Notes: a model not told the origin generated them from the sequence alone. 64,000 bases of DNA from Aliivibrio fischeri (GCA_038993745.2 CP160629.1:620001-684000); one strand, 5' to 3'; numbered from the stretch's first letter, positions 8,399 through 19,759 are shown. Program-made: numbers and translations.

Positions 8399-11300
8399 GT
8401 GTTTACTGTTTATCATTCAAATCAACTTGATGTTCTTAAATCACTTGTCGTTGAGTTAATTCGCCTTAACCCCCTTGATAACCCGTTCGAGCAAGAACAA
8501 ATACTTGTTCAAAGTCCCGGTATGTCGCAATGGCTAAAAATCGAACTCGCAAAAGAGTTAGGTATTGCCGCCAATCTTACTTTTCCACTTCCTGCTACTT
8601 TTATTTGGGACTTGTTTACTCAGGTGCTTGATGATGTGCCAAAGCGTAGTGCTTTTCACAAAGAAGCGATGACATGGAAAATAGTGACATTATTACCTGA
8701 GCTGTTAAAACAAGAGGAGTTTGCACCTCTGCAGCGCTATTTAGAAAATGATGAAAACCAACTTAAGTGTTATCAACTGGCTGCAAAAATTGCCGATATC
8801 TTTGACCAATATTTGGTGTTCCGCCCTGAGTGGATTCAACAGTGGGAAGCCGGAGAAGAGGTGGTCGAATTAGAAGGAGAGCATCCTTGGCAACCTATTT
8901 TATGGCGAGCACTCTATGATCAAACACTTGCACTTGGTCATTCGCCTTATCATCGTGCCAATATGTTTGAGCACTTTATCGAAACGCTAGATAATTATTT
9001 GCAAACGGGCACTTTACCAAAAGGGATGCCTAAGCGTTTGTTTGTGGTGGGCATCACTTCACTGCCTCCTCGTTATTTAGATGCGCTTGCGGCGTTAGGT
9101 CAGCATATTGATGTGCACCTAATGTTTACCAATCCGTGTCGTTATTATTGGGGGAAATTCGAGACAGAAAATACCTTGCTCGTTTAGAAGCCCGTAATCG
9201 GCTGCAAGTTAAATGGCTAGATGATCATAGTGAGCATATTGGTGATACAGAACAGCTAAAAGGTTCTATTGAGGCTAATTTTGAAGATGAATTACATACT
9301 TCTGAAGTGGGGAATTCCTTACTTGCCTCATGGGGGAAATTAGGCCGAGATAATCTGTGCTTACTCTCTGAGATGGAAGCACAAGAGATTGATGCCTTTG
9401 TTGATGTTGGTAACGACAATCTTTTGCACTCTATTCAATCGGATATTTTAAATCTTGAAGAGCGCAGTCGTGATGATGTGCTTGATAACAGTCAGCATAA
9501 ACAGCCAATCAGCTTTGATGATCGTTCCATTCTTTTACATTCGTGCCATAGTCCAATGCGAGAGGTAGAGGTTTTACACGATCAGTTATTGGATATGTTT
9601 GCTAATGACCCAGATTTAAAGCCACGCGATATTATCGTCATGGTGGCAGATATCAATATTTACAGTGCGGCGATTCAAGCCGTCTTTGGTAATGCGGCGT
9701 TTGATCGTTATATTCCTTTTGCGATTTCAGACCAAAGTGCTGAGCAAGAAAACCCAGTGTTATTGGCTTTCATGACCTTGATGGCGCTGCCTGAGAATCG
9801 CTGTGGTCTTTCTGAATTGCTCACTTTACTTGAAGTTCCTGCGGTAATGTCTCGTTTTAAATTCAATGCCGAGCAATTTGAAATTGTGAAACGCTGGGCT
9901 GAAGAAACAGGTATTCGTTGGGGGTTAGATAACAGCACATCTGCACAGTTTGATCTTCCTGAACACAACCAAAACTCTTGGCTATTTGGTATTCAACGCA
10001 TGCTACTTGGTTATGCGATGGAGCAAGGTGCTGGGCTATTCGAAGGCATGGCGAGTTACGAGCAAGTGCAGGGCATGAATGCGGAAATTGCCGGTAACTT
10101 AGCGCAGTTTATTGATCAGCTTTTGACTTATCAGGTCATCCTAGGCCAACCGCATACAATTACGAAATGGCGAACCACCATCAACCAATTAATGGATGAT
10201 TTTTTAGATGTTGAATTAGAAGGTGAATTGGTCGTTAAAAGCATTCGAGATCAACTGCAAAAGCTGGAAGAAAACCTAGAAGATGCGGGTTTTGATGCGC
10301 CAATCTCAGCGCCAATTATTAATAATTATCTGAAAAATAATTTATCTGGCGGTAAAGCTAGTCAACGATTCTTAGCGGGACAAGTTAACTTCTGTACCTT
10401 AATGCCAATGCGTTCCATTCCATTTGATGTGGTGTGTTTGCTTGGGATGACGGATGGATCTTATCCTAGAACCATGCCTGTTGAAGGCTTCGATTTAATG
10501 CAAAAACGCATGAAACCGGGTGACCGCTCACGTCGAGATGATGATAGATATCTGTTTTTAGAAGCGCTGCAATCGGCAAATAAAGCGTTTTATTTAAGTT
10601 ATATTGGGCGTTCAATTCGCGATAACACAGAAAAAGCACCGTCAGTATTAGTCAGTGAGCTACTTGAATATTGCCAGCAAGGTTATTGCCTAGAGGGTGA
10701 TAATGAGTTAAATCCTGAAGCATCCGCAAAACGCTTGGTTAAGCAATTAACCATAGAACATCCTCTGGTTCCTTACAGCCAACAAAGTTTCATTGGCGAT
10801 AACACGAGTTATGCTAGTGAATGGTTACCAACGGCCAAATTAGAAGGGGCTGCAGCACCTGAGTTTCAGACTGCGCCATTAGTGTTCGCTCCAGAAACAA
10901 AAGAGCTAGAGTTGACTGAACTGCAACGTTTTTGGCGTTTACCTGTCGCTTATTTCTTTAATCGTGGTTTAAAAGTCTTTTTTGAATCGGTAGAAAGTCG
11001 AGTTGAAGATGATGAGCCGTTTACCATCGATGGTCGTACTGGCTATGGTATGAAATCGGATCTATTAGAGGACTTATTGGCCTATGATGATCCTAACCAT
11101 GTATCTCAAATCTCTCGTGATTTTTATCAGCAGCAAAAAGCCCAAGGTAAATTACCGATTGGTAGTTTTGGTGAGATAGCTGCAGATAAAGAAGTGAACA
11201 CGGTAAAAGATTTGGTTGCTCATATTCAACCATTAACGACGTTACCATTAGACGATCAAGAAGTACGTCTACGCTTTACTTTCTCACACGGTGAAATGGA

Positions 11301-11817
11301 ACTGCAAGGTTGGTTAAAACAGCGTTATCAGGCAGGAATGCTGCGTTATCGTGGCGGTAAAATTCGTTCACATGAAATTCTAGCAACTTGGATTGATCAC
11401 CTGTGTTTGTGTGCAATGGGCCAGCAGCAATTGACTCATCTATTTGGTACGGATGCGATTTATCACTTTGAAACCATCGAAAAAGAAAAAGCGTACCAAG
11501 AACTAGAGACTATATTAAGTCTTTATATTTCAGGTAATTGTGCACCGTTAGCTTATTTACCAAAAGCGGCATTAGCAGGGCTCGAAGCACACGTTGATAA
11601 AAAAGGTGTGTGGAATGATGACGAAGAAACACATCAAAAAGCCCTGAAAAAAATGGCAGATGAATACAATGGAACCCGCTTTGCTGGTGAAAATAGCAAT
11701 GATTATGTAATGCGTATGTGGCCAGAATGGAATGATGATTTTGGTAAGGCTATTTTTGATAATGCTCAAAAGGTGTTACGCAATGCATTGTTGCATAGCG
11801 AGAAAGAAAAATTATAA
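8399..11817 (+). pseudogene. recC: RecC (exonuclease V gamma chain), frameshifted in this sequence
   Basis: Starts with GTG at 8399 (FTVYHSNQLDVLK, as in RecC). The first frame reaches TNPCRYYWG and then runs out of register to a stop at 9185-9187. The second frame takes over as GEIRDRKYLARLEARNR and continues to 11817. Adding one G to the GGGGG run at 9151-9155 gives the conserved TNPCRYYWGEIRD and a single protein of 1139 aa, normal for RecC. Later segments (LMPMRSIPFDVVCLLGM, GDRSRRDDDRYLFLEAL) are highly conserved, so there is no other decay. RecC is the Chi-recognising subunit of RecBCD. recB and recD follow. The shift may be an assembly error; if real, RecBCD would be defective. Confidence 0.9.
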
Positions 11818-12108
11818 AAGTGGTTATCATTAGGAAGTAGGGTGGCCGCCAGTAAATCATTTTTAGTGTAGGGCGTTCGCTGTACGGCCACAGGTCAGAG
11901 GTTGACCGAATCCTGATTACAAGTGCACATTTAATGAGCGCTTTGTAAGTGGCGCTGAGTGTAACAAAGCTCAAAAAGTGAACCGTGAGAAAGATCTCAC
12001 ATTGATAGCTTTATTATTTTTATTATCTTAGTTTCTGATGAACTACGATATGAATCACATAAATATCTTGTAAAAACAGGGTGTTGATGTTTAAAACGGT
12101 GATGTTTG
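11818..12108. other. recC-recB spacer with several hairpins, no gene
   Basis: 291 bp with no credible ORF in either strand. It is more G+C-rich than other spacers and contains GTGGCCG (11842) pairing with CGGCCAC (11885), GGTCA-GAGGT-TGACC (11893-11907), AGCGC / GCGCT around 11937-11957, and a GTGAGA-AAGA-TCTCAC dyad at 11985-12000. E. coli has ptrA at this place. It may be a structured leader or a dispersed repeat. Confidence 0.5.
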
Positions 12109-15100
12109 ATGACGACAATCGCAGCTCCAAATCAATTGAATGCAATGACGTTTCCTCTGCACGGAACTCGTCTGATTGAAGCTTCTGCAGGTACAGGTAA
12201 AACCTTTACCATTGCTAGTTTGTATTTACGTTTATTACTTGGTCATGGTGATGAAGGCTCTCGACATCAAGAAGAGTTAACCGTAGATAGAATATTGGTA
12301 GTGACGTTTACAGAAGCGGCAACTGCCGAGTTAAGAGAGCGTATTCGAGCAAAAATACATGATGCTCGTTTAGCGTTTGCTCGTGCTGTTCATAACAATG
12401 ATTATAAGAGTGGTGATCCGGTTATTGATCCACTATTGGCATCTATTGGTGACCATAAATCAGCTGCGCAGATCCTTTTGAATGCGGAACGCAGCATGGA
12501 TGAAGCCTCTATCTTTACCATTCATGGTTTTTGTCAACGTATGCTAACCCAAAATGCCTTTGAGTCTGGTGCGCAATTTGAGAGTGAGTTTGTTACCGAC
12601 CAAGCGAAATTAATGCATCAAGTGGCAGCCGATTTTTGGCGTCGCAGTTTTTATCACCTACCTAAAATGGTGGCTGAAAGTGTTTATGATTGTTGGTCAA
12701 GCCCATCGGCATTATTAGGTGATATGGGTAATAGTCTTACTGGTGTCCCAAAGCATTTAACCGTAGAGCCACTAGAAAATTCATTAGAAGAGTTTTGTCA
12801 GCAAGGCATTGTTCGTATTGATGAATTAAAAAAACAGTGGTCAGAACATTGCGCCGATTTTGAAGCGTTAATTGCAGGCTCTGGTGTTGATAAGCGTAGC
12901 TACACTAAAAAGAATTTACCGAATTGGTTAGAGCAAGTGTCATCATGGGCCAATAACCCAACCACTTCATTGCAAGTGCACGATAAGCTAGAAAAGTTTT
13001 CTCAAGAATTATTAATTGAAAAAACCAAAAAGGGCGAAGCGCCAGAACACGCCGTATTTAAACTTATTGATGATTTTCTAGCTCAACCATTAGAGATTAA
13101 GCAGCCACTGCTATCATTGGCGATTCATCAATGTCGTAAAACTTTACAGCAAGCGAAAGAGCAAAAAAATTGGTTATCGTTTGATGATTTGCTGACTCAA
13201 TTATCTCAAGCTACAGAAAATCAAGATAACGCCTTATTGCTAGAAAAGATCCGTGAGCAATACCCTGTGGCGTTGATTGACGAATTCCAAGATACCGATC
13301 CGCTGCAATATTCGATTTTTAGTACGCTTTATCAAGATCAGCCACAATGTGGTTTATTTATGATTGGCGATCCAAAACAAGCGATTTACGCCTTCCGTGG
13401 TGCGGATATTTTTACTTATATTCAAGCTCGTCGCCAAGTGGTGGATCATTACACTTTGGATACTAACTGGCGCTCAACGGCAGATATGGTGTCGTCAGTG
13501 AACCGTATTTTTGAACATGGCAAACAGCCTTTTTTGTACGATGACGATATTCCATTTTATCCGGTTAAATATAACCCTGTTAATGCCGAGCAAAAATCAT
13601 GGGCGCTAGATAATCACACTCAGCCAGCGATGACCTTTTGGTTGCAAGAGAGCAAAGATGGTAATCCGGTAAATAAAACCAGTTATCAGCGTGTGATGGC
13701 AGAATCAACTGCCGCACAAATTCAAACCATTTTGACAGGGGCGCAGCAAGGTTCAGCGTATTTACAAAATGGAGAGAAAAAACAAGCCATCAAAGCGGGT
13801 GATATTGCGGTGCTGGTTCGTACTGGTAAAGAAGGTAAATTAGTTCGTGAAGCCTTATCAAAACAAGGTATTGCGAGTGTTTATTTATCTAACCGTGATA
13901 GTGTATTTTCTTCTCCATTAGCGAAAGATGTATTGCGTTTATTGCAAGCGGCCATGACGCCGACAGATGCAAGGGCGGTTCGTTCAGCGCTGGCCTCGTC
14001 ATTATTTGCTTATACTGCGGATCAATTGCATCAGTTTAATGTGGATGAAATGCAGTGGGAGCAAGCAGTTAATGAGTTTCGTGTCTACCGTAAGCATTGG
14101 CAGCAACGTGGCATTATGCCGATGTTGCATCAAATCATTACTCAGCAAGGGATTTCTGAGCGTTTACTCGCAGAAAACGGTGGTGAGCGCCAACTAACAG
14201 ATTTATTGCATATTGGTGAATTACTGCAGCAAACTAGCCAAACCTTAGACAGTGATTATGGATTATTACGTTGGTTGTCTGACTCTATTTCTGAGCCTAA
14301 TGGTGATTCAGAAGAGCAGACGGTACGTCTAGAATCAGAGCGTAACTTGGTGCAAATTGTCACTATTCATAAATCTAAAGGGTTGGAATATGACTTAGTC
14401 TTTTTGCCTTTTGTTTGCTTATATCGTGCGATAGACAAAAAAGGTGAAGTCAGTTTTTATGATGAAGATAATCGTTACTCGGTGTTGGATTTATTAAAAG
14501 AAGATGATTCCGTTGAGAAGGCAGAAAAAGAGCGTTTAGCCGAAGACTTACGTTTGATTTATGTAGCGCTGACTCGTGCGGTTTATGCTTGTTATATCGG
14601 CATCGCACCTATCACCAAAGGCATCTCGAAAAAGCCACCAACGGGTGTGCATTTATCGGGGTTAGGTTATCTAATTCAACGGGCAGACGAATGTAATGTT
14701 GAAGAGCTGCAAGCTTGTTTAGAAAAGTTGATTGTAGGCAATTCGCCTATGGTGATCCAATCACCTCAAACCATCACCGATGAGCTGTATCAAGAGGTTC
14801 AAGATGAGCATATTGAACTGTACGCTAATAAGTTAATTGAACCTGTAAAAAGTAATTGGTGGATGACCAGTTATTCTGGATTAGTCAAACAAGGCAATCA
14901 CCATAATGATGCTTCATTAGAGCTTATTAATTTAGATATCGATTCAGCAGAAGATAAAGACGATAAAGAGTTGGATTTAGAGCCAGAGAGAACCATCTTT
15001 ACTTTCCCGCGTGGAGCGAGGGCGGGTACGTTTTTACACTCATTGTTTGAAGAGGTGGAATTTACTCAGCCCATCACCAGTGAAGAAAATACGCAAATCA

Positions 15101-15735
15101 TCATTAAATTGCTAGAGAAAGAAAACTACGATGCAGAATGGCTAGAGGTCGTTCAAACCATGATGCAACGAGTGTTAGATTGTCCACTTGATGGTGAGAA
15201 CTTACGTTTAGCAAGTAAAGGTCCAACTCAACGTTTGGTTGAAATGGAATTTTTACTTCCTATTGAATTACTAAACTCAAGTTTAGTGAATAAGACCATA
15301 GCGAAGCATGATGAAGTATCAGCAAGAGCCGGGGAATTAGGTTTCTCTACCGTTAGCGGTATGCTCAAAGGCTTTATCGATTTAGTGTTTGAGCATGAAG
15401 GTAAATATTACGTTCTCGACTGGAAATCAAATCATCTGGGAGACTCTCCAGAGTATTATGGTGGGGATGCCTTAGTAGAAGCGATGCGAGATCACCGTTA
15501 CGATTTTCAGTATCAACTTTATGCATTTGCACTTCATCGATTTTTGAAGAGCCGTATTGCTGATTATGACTATGATACCCATTTTGGTGGGGCGTATTAT
15601 ATTTTCTTACGTGGCGTTGAAGAGACACATGAAGGGCATGATGCAAATTCTAACGGTGTATTTTACTCAAAACCGAGTAAAGCCTTGTTAGAAGAGTTAG
15701 AGAAATTGGTAGATGGAGTTGAAGTCAATGCTTAA
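12109..15735 (+). CDS. recB: RecB (exonuclease V beta chain), helicase-nuclease
   Basis: 1208 aa from the ATG at 12109 (a TTG lies one codon upstream). It is the 3'-5' SF1 helicase and sole nuclease of RecBCD, which processes double-strand breaks for RecA loading. The Walker A motif EASAGTGKT lies at residues 25-32 and the Walker B DEFQDTDPLQY near 390. Other SF1 motifs include GDPKQAIYAFRGAD, TIHKSKGLEYDLVFLPF and YVALTRA. The C-terminal nuclease domain has GFIDLVFEHEGKYYVLDWKSN-type catalytic residues (Asp and Lys of DWKSN). The size is close to that of E. coli RecB (1180). The end overlaps recD by 8 bases. Confidence 0.96.
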   Translation: MTTIAAPNQLNAMTFPLHGTRLIEASAGTGKTFTIASLYLRLLLGHGDEGSRHQEELTVDRILVVTFTEAATAELRERIRAKIHDARLAFARAVHNNDYKSGDPVIDPLLASIGDHKSAAQILLNAERSMDEASIFTIHGFCQRMLTQNAFESGAQFESEFVTDQAKLMHQVAADFWRRSFYHLPKMVAESVYDCWSSPSALLGDMGNSLTGVPKHLTVEPLENSLEEFCQQGIVRIDELKKQWSEHCADFEALIAGSGVDKRSYTKKNLPNWLEQVSSWANNPTTSLQVHDKLEKFSQELLIEKTKKGEAPEHAVFKLIDDFLAQPLEIKQPLLSLAIHQCRKTLQQAKEQKNWLSFDDLLTQLSQATENQDNALLLEKIREQYPVALIDEFQDTDPLQYSIFSTLYQDQPQCGLFMIGDPKQAIYAFRGADIFTYIQARRQVVDHYTLDTNWRSTADMVSSVNRIFEHGKQPFLYDDDIPFYPVKYNPVNAEQKSWALDNHTQPAMTFWLQESKDGNPVNKTSYQRVMAESTAAQIQTILTGAQQGSAYLQNGEKKQAIKAGDIAVLVRTGKEGKLVREALSKQGIASVYLSNRDSVFSSPLAKDVLRLLQAAMTPTDARAVRSALASSLFAYTADQLHQFNVDEMQWEQAVNEFRVYRKHWQQRGIMPMLHQIITQQGISERLLAENGGERQLTDLLHIGELLQQTSQTLDSDYGLLRWLSDSISEPNGDSEEQTVRLESERNLVQIVTIHKSKGLEYDLVFLPFVCLYRAIDKKGEVSFYDEDNRYSVLDLLKEDDSVEKAEKERLAEDLRLIYVALTRAVYACYIGIAPITKGISKKPPTGVHLSGLGYLIQRADECNVEELQACLEKLIVGNSPMVIQSPQTITDELYQEVQDEHIELYANKLIEPVKSNWWMTSYSGLVKQGNHHNDASLELINLDIDSAEDKDDKELDLEPERTIFTFPRGARAGTFLHSLFEEVEFTQPITSEENTQIIIKLLEKENYDAEWLEVVQTMMQRVLDCPLDGENLRLASKGPTQRLVEMEFLLPIELLNSSLVNKTIAKHDEVSARAGELGFSTVSGMLKGFIDLVFEHEGKYYVLDWKSNHLGDSPEYYGGDALVEAMRDHRYDFQYQLYAFALHRFLKSRIADYDYDTHFGGAYYIFLRGVEETHEGHDANSNGVFYSKPSKALLEELEKLVDGVEVNA

Positions 15736-17746
15736 GCAATTACAACACTTAATGGATCATGGCGTACTTCGCCCATTGGATCTTCAATTTGCCAAGTTTA
15801 TCGCTCAGCAAGAAAAAAACAGTGATAGTAATTTACTTATGCTGCTATCAGCCATTACGAGTCATGAACTAGGTCGTGGTCATGTATGTATTGATATTGA
15901 GCAGATAGAGCAAGGGGAGCTCTTTACTCTTCCAGCAAAATATCGTGATGCGTTATTAGAGTTAGTCCCTGAAAGAAGCGCTTGGGCAGAACAATTAATT
16001 AATGCATCAACCGTCTCAAATGGCACTGAGGCAACCCCTTTAGCTTTTGATGGTACTCGCTTATATTTACAACGTTACTGGGCATTTGAACAACGTGTTT
16101 CTAACCGTATTACTAAAGCGGCGCAAAGTGTTGCAGTAAACCCTCAGCTATCGAATACATTGGATGAATTGTTTGCTCGTCAGTATCATTTTCTATTTTC
16201 AGCATTGAAAAAGTTGGAGAATAACAACCAAGTTTCTCGCCAACAATTAGTGTGCGATATGTTGGATGTTGTTCAGCCTGATGATCTGGATTGGCAGGCG
16301 ATTGATACGGTTTTATTAGCTGCGACCAAATCTTCAGAATTAGAAACGTTAGATCAATTAATTCCAAATAACCACTGTGTGAATTGGCAAAAAGTCGCGG
16401 CAGCTGTGGCGTTAACTCGTCGATTTTCAGTAATTTCTGGTGGTCCAGGTACGGGTAAAACAACCACTGTAACCAAGCTTTTGGCTTCCTTAGTGACACA
16501 AGCTCAGCAGGATAATAAAAACATAGCGATGAAGCTGGTTGCGCCAACTGGTAAAGCCGCGGCGCGTTTGACTGAATCCATTGGTCAGGCAGTGCAATCC
16601 ATTGGTTTAGCACCTGAAGTGAAAGAAGCGATCCCAACGGATGCCAGTACGCTACATCGCTTACTTGGCTATATTCCTAATCAAGTGGATTTTCGTCATA
16701 ACAAATCCAATCCATTACATCTTGATGTGTTGGTGGTGGATGAAGCGTCTATGGTCGATTTGCCTATGATGGCTCGATTACTCGATGCGGTACCTGAACA
16801 CGCTCGTGTTATTTTATTGGGCGATAAAGATCAACTAGCTTCAGTTGAAGCGGGAGCGGTGTTAGGTGATATTTGTCAGTTTACTAAAATGGGTTATAGC
16901 CAGAACCAAGCTCAGCAATTATCTCAACTAACTGGCTTTAATCTACCGGCACAATCACATAATAATGCGGTTGCAGATAGCTTATGTATGCTGCAAAAGA
17001 GTTACCGTTTTGATGCGCGTTCAGGCATAGGCCAGCTTGCCAAAGCCATAAATGAAGGCAGTAAATTTAAAGTAGAAGCTGTGTGGGATAAAGGGTTCTC
17101 AGATATTCGTTTTCATGATTTAAGTAATGATAGCTACAACGCAATGATTACCATGATGGTCAATGGTTACCGCAGTTACTTAGGGTATATCCATGCAGGT
17201 GATAAACCTGAAATCGTACTGAAAGCATTTAGCCAAATTCAATTATTATGTGCGATGCGCGAAGGGGATTTTGGTGTGATTGGATTAAATCAACGTATTG
17301 AAAAAGCGTTGAAAAAGTCTGATTTAATCCCTCATGGTGATGAAATTTGGTATTCGGGTCGTCCTGTTATGGTAACGCAAAATGATTATGGTGTTGGTTT
17401 GTATAATGGCGATATTGGTATTGCTATGCCAGATCCTATTGATCAGCGTTTGCGTGTCTATTTTGATATGCCAGATGGCTCTATTCGTGGTGTGCTACCA
17501 AGCCAATTACCAGAACATGAAACGGTTTATGCTATGACCATTCATAAGTCTCAGGGCTCTGAGTTTGAGCATACAGTATTGGCATTACCAGCAGAGTTTA
17601 GCCCAATTTTAACCCGTGAGCTGATTTATACGGGCGTGACTCGAGCGAAGAAAAAACTCGATTTATTTGCGACGGAAAAAGTGGTGGCTCGAGGGGTTAT
17701 GATTAAAACTCAGAGAAACAGTGGGTTAGTATCACTAATGAATTAA
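15728..17746 (+). CDS. recD: RecD (exonuclease V alpha chain), 5'-3' helicase
   Basis: 672 aa from the ATG at 15728 (GGAG 9 bases upstream, overlapping the recB stop); a second in-frame ATG at 15713 is possible. It is an SF1B helicase, the fast motor of RecBCD. The Walker A GGPGTGKTTTV lies near residue 240, followed by APTGKAAARLTESI, STLHRLLGY, VVDEASMVDLPMM, LLGDKDQLASVEAG, and the C-terminal motif TIHKSQGSEFEHTVL and YTGVTRAKKKL. The gene overlap with recB implies translational coupling and balanced subunit synthesis. Intact. Confidence 0.96.
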   Translation: MLKQLQHLMDHGVLRPLDLQFAKFIAQQEKNSDSNLLMLLSAITSHELGRGHVCIDIEQIEQGELFTLPAKYRDALLELVPERSAWAEQLINASTVSNGTEATPLAFDGTRLYLQRYWAFEQRVSNRITKAAQSVAVNPQLSNTLDELFARQYHFLFSALKKLENNNQVSRQQLVCDMLDVVQPDDLDWQAIDTVLLAATKSSELETLDQLIPNNHCVNWQKVAAAVALTRRFSVISGGPGTGKTTTVTKLLASLVTQAQQDNKNIAMKLVAPTGKAAARLTESIGQAVQSIGLAPEVKEAIPTDASTLHRLLGYIPNQVDFRHNKSNPLHLDVLVVDEASMVDLPMMARLLDAVPEHARVILLGDKDQLASVEAGAVLGDICQFTKMGYSQNQAQQLSQLTGFNLPAQSHNNAVADSLCMLQKSYRFDARSGIGQLAKAINEGSKFKVEAVWDKGFSDIRFHDLSNDSYNAMITMMVNGYRSYLGYIHAGDKPEIVLKAFSQIQLLCAMREGDFGVIGLNQRIEKALKKSDLIPHGDEIWYSGRPVMVTQNDYGVGLYNGDIGIAMPDPIDQRLRVYFDMPDGSIRGVLPSQLPEHETVYAMTIHKSQGSEFEHTVLALPAEFSPILTRELIYTGVTRAKKKLDLFATEKVVARGVMIKTQRNSGLVSLMN

Positions 17747-17800
17747 ATAATATAAGAGTGATTAACTTTTAGAAGTCGGTCACTCTATTATTTCATCTTT
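17747..17800 (+). terminator. Probable recD terminator
   Basis: AATA..AAGAGTGA pairs with TCACTCT..TTATTT across an 18-nt loop immediately after recD. It is long-looped and less certain than the other terminators here. Confidence 0.45.
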
Positions 17801-17977
17801 GTAATAGTTATTTACTATTTTTGAGTCTAGCCAAAGAGTCAAAAATGCCTATAATTGCGGCTCTAAAATTCGGAAGGAATGTCGGATATTCTATTTTTAC
17901 CAACTATGTTAATTAGATGATTAGTGGTTGGTTCTGATCTAGAGTTTTACTGTTATATGTTTAAATTACTTGTTTCA

Positions 17978-18310
17978 ATGCCGCCTGCGATGGCTCTTAT
18001 TATTGCGATTATTTCAGAAGTGATTGCAACCTCATTCATTCCTAAAACCGAGCAATTTACTAAATTGACACCAAGTTTAATTGTGGCTGTTGGCTATGGT
18101 ATTGCTTTCTTTTTGCTGTCTGTAACCGTAAAAAGTATGCCTGTTGGTATTGTTTACGCAATCTGGAGTGGTGCCGGTATCGTCCTTGTTGCCGCTATTG
18201 GATATTTTGCTTACGGACAGAAGTTAGATCTTGCAGGGATCATTGGGATTGGCTTAATTTTGTCTGGTGTTCTTGTGGTTAACTTATTATCAAAAACTGC
18301 TGGTCATTAG
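17978..18310 (+). CDS. SMR-family multidrug efflux protein (EmrE-like)
   Basis: 110 aa from the ATG at 17978; an ATG at 17957 would add seven residues, and neither has a clear ribosome site. From 17978 the essential proton/substrate Glu falls at position 14 (IISEVIAT), exactly as in EmrE, and the total length is the same. Other EmrE marks are YAIWSGAGIVLVA (Tyr60, Trp63 region) and GIGLILSGVLVVNLLS. Four membrane helices. The family works as an antiparallel dimer exporting quaternary ammonium compounds in exchange for protons. A strong terminator follows. It could also be a guanidinium exporter, but the motif is nearer EmrE than Gdx/SugE. Confidence 0.88.
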   Translation: MPPAMALIIAIISEVIATSFIPKTEQFTKLTPSLIVAVGYGIAFFLLSVTVKSMPVGIVYAIWSGAGIVLVAAIGYFAYGQKLDLAGIIGIGLILSGVLVVNLLSKTAGH

Positions 18311-18385
18311 TCATTAACCTCAAGCTTGGATAGTTTTAAGTTATTCAGTAAGAATGATCAAATACTTATGTAGATTGGTATAAAT

Positions 18386-18420
18386 AGGCCGCAAAGGGAT
18401 TTCCTTTTGCGGCCTTTTTT
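18386..18420 (+). terminator. Terminator after the SMR gene (touches argA end)
   Basis: AGGCCGCAAA pairs with TTTGCGGCCT, followed by TTTTTT. It sits between the convergent SMR and argA genes and can serve both. Confidence 0.85.
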
Positions 18421-19759
18421 ATAATCCTTTCAAAACAAGAATTTTTGATTTTCTCTGAAAGTTGTACAGTTTCTGTTTTTTCATTGGTAAGTGTGAAACC
18501 TCTACCTCAATAAAACCTTGTTCTCTAAACCAATGGAGGCTGCGAGTGGTAAGAACAAAGAGCTGTGACAATTTGAACTGTTTTGCTTTACTGCGTAAGC
18601 GGTTCAGTAAAGTCACTCCACGGTCGCCATCTCGATAATCAGGATGAACAGCAACACAGCCCATTTCCGCCATTCCTTCTTCAGGGAAAGGATATAAAGC
18701 GGCACACGCTATAACTAATCCATCTTTTTCAATAATCGTAAATTGTGCAATCTCTTGTTCTAACTGTTCACGAGAACGGCGAACTAAAATGCCTTCTTCT
18801 TCTAATGGGCGAATTAAATCTAATATGCCACCAATGTCATCAATTTCAGCATCACGAACTTGTTCAGAGCTCGCCATTACTACTTGAGTACCAATACCAT
18901 CAAAAGAAAATAACTCTTGAATTAATGCGCCATCTTCTTTGTAGCTAATTAAATGACTACGAGGAACCCCAGCTTTGCATGCAGATATCGCTCCTTTTAA
19001 AAAGCGCATTGTGCCCGTGAGTTTTCCATTTTCTGGTGCTAATTCTTTTTCAAGACGTTGGAGGATCTCTTCAGCTTCACTTGGAAATAACTCCGCTAAA
19101 ATCTGTCCTTTTTCATTAAGGACACCTTGCTCTGAACAGAAACCAATGAGCTTGTCGGCATTTAAGCGGATAGCTAACTGAGTGGCGACATCTTCTGATA
19201 AAAGATTAAAACATTCGCCGGTAACAGAACTCGCAACAGGGCCAAGTAGAACAATAGATTGTTGATCTAACATTCGATTGATCCCTTGGGTATCGATTCG
19301 ACGGACACGTCCACTGTGGCAATAATCAATACCATCATCAACACCTAGAGGTTGAGCAATAACAAAATTGCCGCTGATAACGTTAATTTGTGCTCCTGCC
19401 ATTGGGGTATTATTTAAGCTCATTGAGAGACGAGCTGTGATGTCGAGTTGTAACTGTCCTGCTATCTGCTTTACTAGCTCTAGTGTTTGCTCATCGGTAA
19501 TGCGTATACCTTTATGGAAAGGAGCGTGATGTTTTGTCTGTTTTAGTAATGAACGCATCTGAGGGCGAGTGCCATATACAATGACAATTCGCAACCCTAA
19601 CGAGTTGAGAAGGGCGATATCATTAACTATATTAGCGAAGTTAGGATCTGCAATCGCTTCTCCACCAAGCATAATGACAACGGTTTTATCTCTATGAGCG
19701 TTAACGTAAGGTGCAGATTGACGGAATCCCTTAACTAAAGCGGTACTACGAAACTTCAC
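18419..19759 (-). CDS. argA: N-acetylglutamate synthase (ArgA)
   Basis: 446 aa, GTG start at 19759 with GGAAGA upstream. It makes N-acetylglutamate from glutamate and acetyl-CoA, the first step of arginine synthesis. The N-terminal amino-acid-kinase-like domain ([15 protein letters not shown], arginine-binding) is followed by a GNAT acetyltransferase domain from about residue 290, with [21 protein letters not shown] as the acetyl-CoA loop. The length matches E. coli ArgA (443). Two adjacent ARG boxes with a 3-bp spacer lie upstream, so ArgR repression by arginine is likely, on top of feedback inhibition. Confidence 0.95.
   Translation of the reverse strand: MKFRSTALVKGFRQSAPYVNAHRDKTVVIMLGGEAIADPNFANIVNDIALLNSLGLRIVIVYGTRPQMRSLLKQTKHHAPFHKGIRITDEQTLELVKQIAGQLQLDITARLSMSLNNTPMAGAQINVISGNFVIAQPLGVDDGIDYCHSGRVRRIDTQGINRMLDQQSIVLLGPVASSVTGECFNLLSEDVATQLAIRLNADKLIGFCSEQGVLNEKGQILAELFPSEAEEILQRLEKELAPENGKLTGTMRFLKGAISACKAGVPRSHLISYKEDGALIQELFSFDGIGTQVVMASSEQVRDAEIDDIGGILDLIRPLEEEGILVRRSREQLEQEIAQFTIIEKDGLVIACAALYPFPEEGMAEMGCVAVHPDYRDGDRGVTLLNRLRSKAKQFKLSQLFVLTTRSLHWFREQGFIEVEVSHLPMKKQKLYNFQRKSKILVLKGL

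Noticed and set aside
11880..11960. tRNA-like look (GGTCAGAGGTTGACCGAATCC) in the recC-recB spacer
   Set aside because: No acceptor stem, no proper T-arm sequence and no CCA; hairpins do not fold as a cloverleaf.
11750..11974. 74-aa ORF on the minus strand across the recC end and recB spacer
   Set aside because: It overlaps conserved recC codons and follows hairpin-rich non-coding sequence; no family resemblance.
11984..12001. CRP site before recB
   Set aside because: The half-sites are 8 bp apart; CRP needs 6.
16113..16637. 174-aa ORF on the minus strand inside recD
   Set aside because: Fully inside conserved recD codons, no recognised motif.
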